64,000 nt of DNA from NCBI GenBank assembly GCA_023228465.1, contig JALOBC010000003.1, forward strand, positions 62,001-126,000. Direction: 5' to 3'. The notes below the pieces were generated by a model. The model made no database searches, was not told where the DNA came from, and was given only the letters and a program-made list of their open reading frames with translations. Position 1 is the stretch's first letter. Every line of letters begins with the position of its first letter. The translations under genes were made by a program, and so were the position numbers. Below, one piece after another: positions 26,498 through 34,652 of the stretch. The DNA comes from Dokdonella sp. Lineage in GTDB: Bacteria; Pseudomonadota; Gammaproteobacteria; Xanthomonadales; Rhodanobacteraceae.

Positions 26498-27583
26498 TTA
26501 CAGCACGCCGCGCTTCATCTGGTCGCGCTCGATGGACTCGAACAGCGCCTGGAAGTTGCCCTCGCCGAATCCTTCGTTGCCCTTGCGCTGGATGATCTCG
26601 AAGAAGATCGGACCGAACGCGTTCTGGGTGAAGATCTGCAGCAGCAGGCGCTGCTTGGTTTCCAGGTCGGCGTCGATGAGGATCCTGTTCTTCGCCAGGC
26701 GCGGCACGTCCTCGCCGTGGTTGGGGATGCGCGCGTCGATCACCTCGAAATAGGTGTCGGGCGTGTCGAGGAACTCGATGCCCGCCGCGCGCATCGACTC
26801 CACCGTTTCATAGATGTCGTCGGTGAACAGTGCGATGTGCTGGATGCCCTCGCCCTTGTAGGCGTCCAGGTATTCGTTGATCTGCGACTTCGGGTCCGAC
26901 GACTCATTGAGCGGGATGCGCACGATGCCATCCGGCGCCGTCATGGCCTTGGACACCAGCCCGGTCTTGGCACCCTTGATGTCGAAATAGCGGATTTCGC
27001 GGAAGTTGAACAGCTTCTCGTAGTAGTCCGACCACTTCTGCATGTTGCCCAGGTACAGGTTGTGGGTCAGGTGGTCGATGAAGGTCAGGCCAAAGCCCCT
27101 GGGATCCTGCTCGGCGCCCTCGATCGGCACGTAGTCGGCATACAGGTCGCTGCGATTGCGGTCTACCAGGTACAGCATGCAGTCACCGATGCCCTTGATG
27201 ACCGGCGCATCGACTGCCCGGGTATCGGCCTTGGCGGTCACTTCCTCGCCGCCGTTGGCGAGCACCGCCTTGAGCACCTCGGGCACGGGTTTCCTGAAGC
27301 CGATGGCGAAGCCGCAGGCGCTCGGGCCGTGCGCACGGGCGAAGTCGGCCGCAAACGAGTCAGGTTCCTCGTTGACCAGGAAATTCACTCCACCCTGCCG
27401 ATACAGCGTGATGGCGCGCGACTTGTGGCGCATCGTTGCCGTGAAGCCCATGCGGCGCAGGTAGTCGTGCATGAATTCGCCCTGCCCCGTCGGGGCGGCA
27501 AACTCGACGAACTCGAAGGCGTCGATGCCCATCGGATTGTCGAACGTGGTGACCTGCATGCCAGGATCCGGTTGCGCGTTCAT
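26498..27583 (-). CDS. hpd: 4-hydroxyphenylpyruvate dioxygenase
   Basis: A 361-residue Fe(II) dioxygenase that turns 4-hydroxyphenylpyruvate into homogentisate. Two vicinal-oxygen-chelate repeats are present; the C-terminal half shows the iron histidines in FIDHLTHNLY and GIQHIALFTDD, and the final glutamate in FFEIIQRKGN. The ATG at 27583 is chosen because a near-perfect GGAGGAAGG stands just before it; the ATG at 27613 has none. It is the first gene of the homogentisate block and is read from a promoter at 27665-27693 that contains a palindrome. Confidence 0.95.
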   Translation of the reverse strand: MNAQPDPGMQVTTFDNPMGIDAFEFVEFAAPTGQGEFMHDYLRRMGFTATMRHKSRAITLYRQGGVNFLVNEEPDSFAADFARAHGPSACGFAIGFRKPVPEVLKAVLANGGEEVTAKADTRAVDAPVIKGIGDCMLYLVDRNRSDLYADYVPIEGAEQDPRGFGLTFIDHLTHNLYLGNMQKWSDYYEKLFNFREIRYFDIKGAKTGLVSKAMTAPDGIVRIPLNESSDPKSQINEYLDAYKGEGIQHIALFTDDIYETVESMRAAGIEFLDTPDTYFEVIDARIPNHGEDVPRLAKNRILIDADLETKQRLLLQIFTQNAFGPIFFEIIQRKGNEGFGEGNFQALFESIERDQMKRGVL

Positions 27584-27664
27584 GCCTTCCTCCAACGAAT
27601 TGAGCGGCGACACGAACGGTCGCCTTGCTGACGGGTGCGGCCATGGACTGCCGCCCAGACAGCC

Positions 27665-27693
27665 TTTATAGTTTCATATGAAACCATTTGCAA
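27665..27693 (-). promoter_or_regulatory. hpd promoter with palindromic operator in the spacer
   Basis: Read on the minus strand, a TTGCAA -35 box (27693-27688) and a TATAAA -10 box (27670-27665) are exactly 17 bases apart. The spacer contains the perfect 14-base palindrome GTTTCATATGAAAC (27671-27684). It also lies 23 bases before the start of the divergent MarR-family gene. A MarR dimer bound here would block hpd transcription and probably its own; the match between regulator and site is inferred. Confidence 0.75.
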
Positions 27694-27707
27694 GGAGCGA
27701 CGCAGCA

Positions 27708-28172
27708 ATGCCGCACCCTGTCGCAGCCGACCGTGCACCGCTGGCCCTGGAGAGCTTCCTGCCCTACCGGTTGTCGATCCTGACCAACACCATCAGTCAG
27801 CTGATCGCAGAGGATTACCAGCGTCCACACGATCTTTCCGTCACCGAGTGGCGGGTGATCGCGGTGCTGGCACGCCACGACGGCGAAGGCCTGTCGGCGA
27901 CGGACGTGGCCCTGCGCACGGCCATGGACAAGGTCGCGGTCAGCCGGGCGCTGGCCAGGCTGGTGGCTGCAGGACGCGTGCGCCGTTCCACCCACGATGG
28001 CGACCGCCGGCGCTCGGTGCTGGACCTGACCGCCGCCGGCTGGGAGGTTCATGACGCGATCGCGCCGCTGGCCCGCCAGCGTGAACGCGAACTGCTGGCG
28101 CGGCTGGATGCCGAGGAGCGGCAGTGGCTGGACCGCATCCTCGCCAAGTTGCTCGAGGGCAGCGCTTCGTGA
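27708..28172 (+). CDS. MarR-family transcriptional regulator of the homogentisate block
   Basis: A 154-residue winged-helix regulator. The helix-turn-helix is in SATDVALRTAMDKVAVSRALARL, followed by the wing HDGDRRRSVLDLTAAG and a C-terminal dimerisation helix. It is divergent from hpd with the palindrome between them. This is the common arrangement for MarR/HpdR-type repressors of tyrosine catabolism, which usually respond to a pathway intermediate. The start at 27708 uses AGGAG at 27693-27697; the ATG at 27678 lies inside the palindrome and is unlikely. Confidence 0.88.
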   Translation: MPHPVAADRAPLALESFLPYRLSILTNTISQLIAEDYQRPHDLSVTEWRVIAVLARHDGEGLSATDVALRTAMDKVAVSRALARLVAAGRVRRSTHDGDRRRSVLDLTAAGWEVHDAIAPLARQRERELLARLDAEERQWLDRILAKLLEGSAS

Positions 28173-28303
28173 TGGGGAATTCGGGATCGGGAGGCGCCCG
28201 CCTGCCACGCTTCCATGCCGTCCCGGAATCTCCGGGCGCGAAAACGGCCGGCGCCGCGCCTAACTCCTGATCCCTGATCCCTGATCCAGAACCCCGAATC
28301 CGG
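28173..28303. repeat. Intergenic degenerate GATCC/GAATTCGGGA-type repeats
   Basis: Between the convergent marR and transporter genes lie three tandem copies of CCTGATC (28266-28286). Degenerate copies of GGGAATTCGGGATCGGGA and CCCCGAATCC flank them, and a small hairpin CCCGGA/TCCGGG lies at about 28214-28228. A similar low-complexity block lies at 33090-33216. The function is unknown; the hairpin may help termination. Confidence 0.6.
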
Positions 28304-29809
28304 CTACTTGACCCCGTGCATCAGACGGTTGATGAGCGGGGCGATGACCAGCAGCAGCACGCCGGCGCTGATCAACACCCAGAAACCGAAGGTGTAGCCG
28401 CCCAGCGCCGACTGCACGGTCATGCCCTCCTCGCCGCTCACGTGGCTGGCGAACAGCCCGGCCAGGTTGTTGCCGATGGCGGTGGACAGGAACCAGCCGC
28501 CCATGCCGAAGCCGACCAGGCGCACCGGTGCGAGCTTGGTCACCATCGACAGGCCGATCGGCGACAGGCAGAGCTCGCCCACCGACTGGATCACATAGAC
28601 CATGAACAGGGTCCAGAACGGAATCTTGCCGGCATCGGTGACCAGGCTGGACAGGGCGAACATCAGCAGCAGGAAGGCCAGGCCGTTGAACACGATACCG
28701 AGGCCGAACTTGCGCGGGATCGACGGATTGGCGCGGCCGAGCTTGACCCAGACCCAGGCGATCACCGGGGCAAGCGTGATGATCGCCAGCGAGTTGACCG
28801 ACTGGAACCAGCCGACCGGGAAGATCCAGCCGCCGAAATCGCGGTTGACGATGTTCTGGGCGAGGAAGTTGAACGAACTGCCGGCCTGCTCGAAGAACAT
28901 CCAGAACAGCACGTTGAAGGCGAAGATGATCAGCATCGCGAACGCCTTGTCGCGCGGTACCCGGCCCTCGCTGAAGCCCTCGCGCAGGATCAGCACGCAC
29001 AGCGCGACGAACAGCGCCGCCAGCAGCCAGCCGAGATAGGTGGCATCGATGGCCAGCAGGAAATAGATGATCGGGATGGACACCAGCACGCCCAGGATCA
29101 CGAAGATGAGGCGCTGCGGGCCCTCGGCGCCCGGCGGTGGCAGGCCCACGCCATGCAGTTGCCTGCGGCCGATCCAGAACCAGACCAGGCTGATCAGCAT
29201 GCCGATGCCGGAGGCGGCGAACACGGCCTTGTAGGCCGGCATGTCGGGCGAGCCGCCGAAGAAGTGCTCGGCCAGCCAGCCGGTCAGGATCGGTGCGATC
29301 AGGGCGCCGGCGTTGATGCCCATGTAGAAGAGCGTGAAACCCGAATCGCGCCGCCCGTCGCCGGGCGCGTAGAGGTGCCCGACCATGGTCGAGATGTTCG
29401 GCTTGAACAGGCCATTGCCGGCGACGACGGTGGCCAGACCGATGGTGAGCATGTGCTCGCTCGGGATCATGATCAGGAACAGGCCCGTCGCCATCACCAC
29501 CGCGCCGAGCAGGATGGAGCGCTGGTAGCCGAGCACGCGGTCGGCCACGTAGCCGCCGAACAGCGCCGCCGCATAGACCAGGGCCAGATAGGCGCCGTAG
29601 AGCTTGCTGGCCGGCGCCTCGCCCACGCTGTCGCCGCCGTAGAAGCGCGCGACGATGTACAGCACCAGGGCCCAGCGCATGCCGTAGAAGGCGAAGCGCT
29701 CCCAGAACTCGGTCATGAAGAGCATCCAGAGCGGCCGCGGATGGCCGAGGAGCTCCGGGAAGTTCGCTTCTGGTGTGCCCTTGGCGGGCGGGTTGGCCGG
29801 TCCGCTCAT
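28304..29809 (-). CDS. POT-family proton-dependent oligopeptide transporter
   Basis: A 501-residue inner-membrane carrier with about 14 hydrophobic segments. The POT signature is clear: EFWERFAFYGMRW in the first helix contains the ExxERFxYY-type motif for proton coupling. FGGYVADRVLGYQRSILLG and GNGLFKPNISTMVG follow, and the late QSVGELCLSPIGLSMVTKLAP is also typical. It imports di- or tripeptides driven by the proton gradient. The ATG at 29809 has GGGGGAGA just upstream. It stands between the tyrosine and tryptophan catabolic genes, which would fit peptide-derived amino acids as carbon source. Confidence 0.93.
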   Translation of the reverse strand: MSGPANPPAKGTPEANFPELLGHPRPLWMLFMTEFWERFAFYGMRWALVLYIVARFYGGDSVGEAPASKLYGAYLALVYAAALFGGYVADRVLGYQRSILLGAVVMATGLFLIMIPSEHMLTIGLATVVAGNGLFKPNISTMVGHLYAPGDGRRDSGFTLFYMGINAGALIAPILTGWLAEHFFGGSPDMPAYKAVFAASGIGMLISLVWFWIGRRQLHGVGLPPPGAEGPQRLIFVILGVLVSIPIIYFLLAIDATYLGWLLAALFVALCVLILREGFSEGRVPRDKAFAMLIIFAFNVLFWMFFEQAGSSFNFLAQNIVNRDFGGWIFPVGWFQSVNSLAIITLAPVIAWVWVKLGRANPSIPRKFGLGIVFNGLAFLLLMFALSSLVTDAGKIPFWTLFMVYVIQSVGELCLSPIGLSMVTKLAPVRLVGFGMGGWFLSTAIGNNLAGLFASHVSGEEGMTVQSALGGYTFGFWVLISAGVLLLVIAPLINRLMHGVK

Positions 29810-29953
29810 GCGGTATCTCCCCCGGGAAGTGGTTGGAAAGAGGCACGCCGCCAGCGGCAACGCGATGCGACGGTGTAGCCGGTGTTCAGCGGTGAGTCAA
29901 CAGGACACGCCGACGGGGCCGGGACCTCCGCGCTCGCAGGTCGCTTCCGGAAC

Positions 29954-30799
29954 TCAGCTGCGCAGGATCGTGCGCACTTCCAGCAGTTCGGGGAAGAACG
30001 TGAGGTCCAGCGCCTTGCGCAGGAAGCCCACGCCGCTCGAACCGCCCGTTCCGCGGCGGTAGCCGATGATGCGCTCGACCGCCTTCATGTGGCGGAAACG
30101 CCAGAGCTGGAAGTTTTCCTCCACGTCCACCAGCATCTCGCACAGGTGGTACTCGGGCCAGAAGGATTCGGGCGCCTCGTAGATGCGCTGGTACACCGGC
30201 AGCAGGCGCTCGTCGCGCTGCCAACCCTGGCGCACGTCGCGTTCGAGGATGTCGGCTGGAATGGCGTGACCGCGACGTGCCAGCCAGGCGAGGACACCGT
30301 CATACAGGCTGGGCGCTTCCAGCACGGCGCGCAGGCGCGCCTGCACCGGCGGATCGTGGGCGAACACCTCCAGCATGTCGGCATTCTTGTTGCCGAGCAG
30401 GAACTCCACCGTGCGGTACTGCGCCGACTGGAAGCCCGAGGACGGCCCGAGCCGGTCGCGGAAGGCGAGGTACTCGTGCGGGGTCATGGTTTCCAGCACC
30501 GCCCACTCGTTGAACAGCTGGTCCTGGATGCGCTTGACGCGGGTGAGCATCTTCAGCGCCGGATCCACGCGATCCTCGGCGAGGCTGGCCATGGCGCCAC
30601 GCAATTCGTGGATGGCGAGCTTCAGCCACAACTCCGCCACGTGGTGCTGGACGATGAACAGCATCTCGTCGTGGTAGGAGGGATCGCTCAGCAAGACCTG
30701 CGCGGACAGCAGGGTATCCAGGCGCAGGTAGCTGGCGTAGGTCATGCGGCCATCCAGATCACGCTGGATGCCGGCTTCGAGTTCGCGCTGGTTCTGCAT
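29954..30799 (-). CDS. kynA: Tryptophan 2,3-dioxygenase
   Basis: A 281-residue haem dioxygenase that opens the indole ring of L-tryptophan to N-formylkynurenine, the first step of the kynurenine route. Diagnostic segments are [29 protein letters not shown] with the substrate-site histidine, [17 protein letters not shown], and [19 protein letters not shown] with the haem-ligand histidine and the GTGG loop. The ATG at 30799 matches the family N-terminus; the in-frame start at 30925 would add an unrelated stretch. No kynU or kynB is adjacent. Confidence 0.95.
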   Translation of the reverse strand: MQNQRELEAGIQRDLDGRMTYASYLRLDTLLSAQVLLSDPSYHDEMLFIVQHHVAELWLKLAIHELRGAMASLAEDRVDPALKMLTRVKRIQDQLFNEWAVLETMTPHEYLAFRDRLGPSSGFQSAQYRTVEFLLGNKNADMLEVFAHDPPVQARLRAVLEAPSLYDGVLAWLARRGHAIPADILERDVRQGWQRDERLLPVYQRIYEAPESFWPEYHLCEMLVDVEENFQLWRFRHMKAVERIIGYRRGTGGSSGVGFLRKALDLTFFPELLEVRTILRS

Positions 30800-30929
30800 G
30801 AGGAGTGTGGCCTGCCCGGGGATCGGCCTGATGGTACGGCAAGCCTGCCACCACGGGCACGACGCGCTGCGCAAGCCGGCCGCGGCGACCGTTCGCCACG
30901 GCGGCAGCAAGACGAACATGGCCATTGCA

Positions 30930-30938
30930 TGGGATAAT
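30930..30938 (+). promoter_or_regulatory. Extended -10 promoter of the pyruvate dehydrogenase genes
   Basis: TG-G-GATAAT at 30930-30938 is an extended -10 element. I see no good -35 box 17 bases upstream, which fits this promoter class. Transcription would begin near 30945, about 70 bases before the GTG start of the E1 alpha gene. Confidence 0.5.
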
Positions 30939-31014
30939 CAGCCGGTTCCCGCGTGCGTTCTGCTACCCGTCGTGGTTCGCGCGCGCCCGCCTGACCGCCA
31001 TTCCGGAGGAAGAC

Positions 31015-32100
31015 GTGGCCATCGCAGCCAAGTTCGAAATCGAATACCTGCAGTACCTGGATGCCGAAGGCAAGCCGGTGCGCAAGGACCTGCCCGAGTT
31101 CACCCGCGACCTCGACTACATGGTCGAGCTCTACAAGCTGATGTTTTCCACGCGCATCTTCGACGCCAAGTCGATCGCCCTGCAGCGTACCGGCAAGCTC
31201 GGCACCTATGCGTCGTGCCTCGGCCACGAAGCCGCCCACGTCGGCATCGGCAGTGCCATGCGCAAGGAAGACGTGTTCGCACCGAGCTATCGCGAATACG
31301 GCGCCCAGCTCTACCGCGGCGTGCGCCCGCGCGATGTGTACATGTACTGGGGTGGCGACGAGCGTGGCAACGACTACGTCAATGAGCCGGCGCGCCACGA
31401 CTTCGCCTGGGCGGTGCCGATCGCCACGCAGTGCCTGCATGCGGCCGGCGCGGCGCTGGCCTTCAAGATCCGCGGCGAGAAGCGCGTGGCGGTGTGTACC
31501 ATCGGCGACGGCGGCTCGTCCAAGGGCGACTTCATGGGCGCGATCAACATGGCCGGCGCGCGCAACCTGCCGCTGGTGGCGGCCATCGTCAACAACCAGT
31601 GGGCGATCTCGGTGCCGCGCAAGTACCAGACCGGCGCCAAGACGCTGGCCCAGAAGGGCCTCGCTGCAGGCCTCTACTGCATCCAGGTGGATGGCAACGA
31701 CATCATCGCGGTGAAGAAGGCGATGGGCGATGCCATCGAGCGTGCGCGCAATGGCGAGGGTGGCAGCGTGGTCGAGCTGGTCACCTATCGCCTCGGCGAC
31801 CACACCACCGCGGACGATGCGCGCCGTTACCGCGGCAAGGACGAAGTCGAGGACGCCTGGACCAAGGATCCGATGAAGCGCTTCCGCGCCTGGCTGGAAT
31901 CGCAAGAGGTATGGAACCAGGAGAAGGAAGACGCCTGGCACCACGAGTGCGACGAGTGGATGGACAACGAGGTCAACACGTACCTGGAGACCGGGGCCCA
32001 GCCGATCGAGGCGATGTTCGACTACACCTGGGCCGAGGTCCCGACGGATCTCGAGAAGCAGCGCGAGTACGCGCTGTCGCTGGAAAAGGGAGCGCACTGA
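31015..32100 (+). CDS. pdhA: Pyruvate dehydrogenase E1 component, alpha subunit
   Basis: A 361-residue thiamine diphosphate enzyme subunit of a heterotetrameric 2-oxoacid dehydrogenase. It carries the ThDP/magnesium motif from GDGGSSKGDF to VNNQWAIS and the phosphorylation-loop-like YRLGDHTTADDARRY. The GTG at 31015 is used because CGGAGGAAG lies directly upstream; the ATG at 30925 lies before the promoter-proximal leader. E1 beta starts one base after its stop. Pyruvate is the most likely substrate because Xanthomonadales carry such a PDH block, but a branched-chain oxoacid cannot be excluded from sequence alone. Confidence 0.85.
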   Translation: MAIAAKFEIEYLQYLDAEGKPVRKDLPEFTRDLDYMVELYKLMFSTRIFDAKSIALQRTGKLGTYASCLGHEAAHVGIGSAMRKEDVFAPSYREYGAQLYRGVRPRDVYMYWGGDERGNDYVNEPARHDFAWAVPIATQCLHAAGAALAFKIRGEKRVAVCTIGDGGSSKGDFMGAINMAGARNLPLVAAIVNNQWAISVPRKYQTGAKTLAQKGLAAGLYCIQVDGNDIIAVKKAMGDAIERARNGEGGSVVELVTYRLGDHTTADDARRYRGKDEVEDAWTKDPMKRFRAWLESQEVWNQEKEDAWHHECDEWMDNEVNTYLETGAQPIEAMFDYTWAEVPTDLEKQREYALSLEKGAH

Positions 32101-32101
32101 C

Positions 32102-33082
32102 ATGGCAGCGATCACCCTCATTGAAGCGGTGACCCAGGCACTGGCCTGGGAGATGGCGCACGATGATTCGGTCGTGGTGCTGGGCGAGGACGTCGGCATC
32201 AACGGCGGGGTGTTTCGCGCCACCCAGGGCCTGTGCGAGAAGTTCGGCGAGCTGCGCGTGCTGGACACCCCGCTGGACGAGCTCACCATCGCCGGCGTCA
32301 CCGTCGGTCTGGCGGCGCAGGGCATGAAGCCGATCGCCGAGGCGCAGTTCGAGGGCTTCATCTACCCGATGATGGAGCACATCGTCTGCCACGCCGCGCG
32401 CATGCGCAATCGCACCCGTGGCCGCCTCACCTGCCCGGCGGTGTTCCGCGCGCCCTGGGGCGGCGGCATCCATGCGCCCGAGCACCACTCGGAAGCCAAC
32501 GAGCACCTGTTCACCAACGTGCCGGGCCTGCGCGTGGTGCTGCCCTCGTCCCCGGCGCGCGCCTACGGCCTGCTGCTGGCGGCGATCCGCGATCCGGACC
32601 CGGTCATCTTCTTCGAGCCCAAGCGCATCTATCGCCAGTACAAGGAAGAGGTGCCCGACGACGGCGAGGCGCTGCCGCTGGACGTGTGCTACGTGCTGCG
32701 CGACGGCACCGACGTCACGCTCGTCACCTGGGGCGCGCAGGTCAAGGAATGCCTGGAAGCGGCCGACCAGCTGGCGCAGGACGGCGTCAGCGCGGAGGTG
32801 ATCGACGTCGCCACGCTGACCCCGCTCGACTTCGACACCATCGCCGAGTCGGTTTCAAAGACCGGCCGCTGCGTGATCGTCCACGAGGCGCCGAAGACCG
32901 CCGGGTTCGGCGCCGAGATCGCCGCGCGCATCGCCGAGGAGTGCCTCTACAGCCTGCTCGCCCCGGTCGAGCGCGTCACCGGCTATGACATCCACACGCC
33001 GCTCTACCGCCTGGAGGGCAAGCAACTGCCGAGCACGGCCCGCGTGGTCGCGGCCGTGCAGCGGGCGATGGCGGCGGGCTGA
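32102..33082 (+). CDS. pdhB: Pyruvate dehydrogenase E1 component, beta subunit
   Basis: A 326-residue transketolase-like subunit that pairs with the E1 alpha protein to decarboxylate the 2-oxoacid and acylate the lipoyl group of E2. Visible features are VVVLGEDVGINGGVFRAT with the cofactor-contacting glutamate, DTPLDELTIAGVTVGLAAQG, the loop APWGGGIHAPEHHSEANE, and the C-terminal transketolase domain with VIDVATLTPLDFDTI. Length and motifs are normal. It is coupled to pdhA. Confidence 0.9.
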   Translation: MAAITLIEAVTQALAWEMAHDDSVVVLGEDVGINGGVFRATQGLCEKFGELRVLDTPLDELTIAGVTVGLAAQGMKPIAEAQFEGFIYPMMEHIVCHAARMRNRTRGRLTCPAVFRAPWGGGIHAPEHHSEANEHLFTNVPGLRVVLPSSPARAYGLLLAAIRDPDPVIFFEPKRIYRQYKEEVPDDGEALPLDVCYVLRDGTDVTLVTWGAQVKECLEAADQLAQDGVSAEVIDVATLTPLDFDTIAESVSKTGRCVIVHEAPKTAGFGAEIAARIAEECLYSLLAPVERVTGYDIHTPLYRLEGKQLPSTARVVAAVQRAMAAG

Positions 33083-33221
33083 GCGTGACGGGTTTCGGGA
33101 TCGGGGATGGGTGACAAGCCCGGACCGATGACCCGAACCCGCACCGCCAGGAGCTGGCGCCCGCACCCAGCAGGCTGAAGAACGCATTTCCCAATCTCCA
33201 ATCCCCAATTCCGGATCCGCC
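33083..33221. repeat. Low-complexity GGGATTGGGGATT-type repeat between E1 beta and E2
   Basis: The gap holds degenerate repeats (GGGTTTCGGGATCGGGGATGGG at its left end, CCCAATCTCCAATCCCCAATTCC at 33189-33211) of the same character as those at 28173-28303. Xanthomonadales often carry such strings in gaps. They separate two genes of one complex that would otherwise be adjacent, with no terminator visible. Confidence 0.55.
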
Positions 33222-34562
33222 ATGGCTGAAAACAGAACGTTCCACCTCCCCGACCTCGGCGAAGGCCTGCCCGACGCGACCATCGTCGAGTGGCTGGTCA
33301 AGGAAGGCGACAGCGTGAAGCTGGACGCGCCGCTGGTATCCATGGAAACGGCCAAGGCGGTGGTGGAGGTGCCTTCACCCTTCACCGGGAAATTGCTGAA
33401 GCAGCATGGCGCCGCGGGTGACGTCATCAACACGGGCGCGGCGCTGGCCGACTTCGAACTCGACCCGAAGGGCAAGCAGCGCGCCGACAATGCCGCCGCG
33501 CACGGGCATGCCCCGCCACCACCGCCAGCGCCCACGCCTGCGACTGCTCCCGCATCCCAGGCGGCAGCCACGGCCGACCGCGAGGACGAAGGCACCGTGG
33601 TTGGCGCCATGGTCAGCGGCAATACCGTGCACGTCGAGCAGGCCGCCAGTGTCGGCGGCGTCAAGGCCGTGCCGGCCGTACGCGCCATGGCGAGGAAGCT
33701 GAAGGTCGATCTCGCCCGCGTCACCGCCAGCGGTGCCGGCGGGGTGGTCACCATGCAGGACGTCAAGGATGCCGCCAACGCCGGAACCGCGCAGCTCGGT
33801 GCTGCCCCCCCACCGCAGGCCGCAGCGCCCGCTGCCCAGTCTGCGCCGGCACAGCCGCCCCAGCGCAGCACCGTATCCGCCGCCGGCAAGCCCATGCGCA
33901 CCACGCCGCCGACGGTCGCCGCCACCGGCCAGCCCGAGCAGCTCAAGGGCGTGCGTCGCAACATGGCCCGCGTCATGGCCGATGCGAACGCGCGCGTGGT
34001 GCAGACGACCATCGTCGATGATGCGGACCTGCATGCCTGGATCGGCAAGCAGGACATCACCGGCCGGCTGGTCCGCGCCATCGTCGCCGCCTGCCGCGCC
34101 GAGCCCTCGCTCAACGCCTGGTTCGACGACCAGAACCTCACCCTCACGCGCCACCCGCACGTGGACCTGGGCATCGCCGTGGACACGCCGGACGGTCTGT
34201 TCGTGCCGGCCCTGCGCAACGCGCACCTGCTCGATGGCCGTGGGCTGCGCGAAGGCATCAACCGCCTGCGCGCGCAGGTCGAGGACCGCTCGATCCCGGC
34301 CAGCGAACTGGCCGGCTACACCATCAGCCTGTCCAACTTCGGCGTGTTCGCCGGGCGCTACGGCACGGTGGTGGTGGTGCCGCCCTGCGTGGCGATCATC
34401 GGCGCCGGCAAGCTCAGCCACGATGTCGTGGCCGTCATGGGCGGAATCGAGGTACACCGGCGCCTGCCGATCAGCCTCACCTTCGACCACCGCGCCATCA
34501 CCGGCGGCGAGGCGGCCAGGTTCCTGAGGACCCTGCTGGACGACCTGGCGCTGCCGAACTGA
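33222..34562 (+). CDS. pdhC: Dihydrolipoamide acyltransferase E2 component
   Basis: A 446-residue E2. The N-terminal lipoyl domain (1-80) has the lipoyl lysine K45 in METAKAV. Alanine/proline-rich linkers surround a peripheral subunit-binding domain (VPAVRAMARKLKVDLARV) near residue 150. The C-terminal catalytic domain ends with SLTFDHRAITGGEAARF, holding the active-site His-Arg; Thr replaces the Asp of the more common HRxxDG form, as in other proteobacterial members. E2 transfers the acyl group to CoA and forms the core of the complex. No E3 gene is present in the window. Confidence 0.9.
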   Translation: MAENRTFHLPDLGEGLPDATIVEWLVKEGDSVKLDAPLVSMETAKAVVEVPSPFTGKLLKQHGAAGDVINTGAALADFELDPKGKQRADNAAAHGHAPPPPPAPTPATAPASQAAATADREDEGTVVGAMVSGNTVHVEQAASVGGVKAVPAVRAMARKLKVDLARVTASGAGGVVTMQDVKDAANAGTAQLGAAPPPQAAAPAAQSAPAQPPQRSTVSAAGKPMRTTPPTVAATGQPEQLKGVRRNMARVMADANARVVQTTIVDDADLHAWIGKQDITGRLVRAIVAACRAEPSLNAWFDDQNLTLTRHPHVDLGIAVDTPDGLFVPALRNAHLLDGRGLREGINRLRAQVEDRSIPASELAGYTISLSNFGVFAGRYGTVVVVPPCVAIIGAGKLSHDVVAVMGGIEVHRRLPISLTFDHRAITGGEAARFLRTLLDDLALPN

Positions 34563-34582
34563 GCGGTCATCCGCAGCCTGGC

Positions 34583-34606
34583 CACGGGGCGCCTACGCGC
34601 CCCGTG
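34583..34606. terminator. GC-rich hairpin between convergent genes
   Basis: A perfect 10-bp stem CACGGGGCGC/GCGCCCCGTG (34583-34592 and 34597-34606) with a CTAC loop. It sits between the E2 gene and the convergent FAD-linked oxidase. There is no T run on either side, so it is a probable rather than classical terminator. Confidence 0.6.
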
Positions 34607-34652
34607 AAGGCCGCGTTGGCGACCAGCGCGGCCGGCCACGGCGCCTGGCCCG

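Noticed and set aside
24240-26753. Open frame of 837 codons on the plus strand
   Set aside because: It lies antisense to the hydrolase gene, hmgA and the end of hpd, all of which are certain. High GC produces long empty frames on the opposite strand.
28316-29878. Long plus-strand frame opposite the peptide transporter
   Set aside because: The transporter has clear POT motifs. The opposite frame is His/Gln/Arg-rich without any fold signature.
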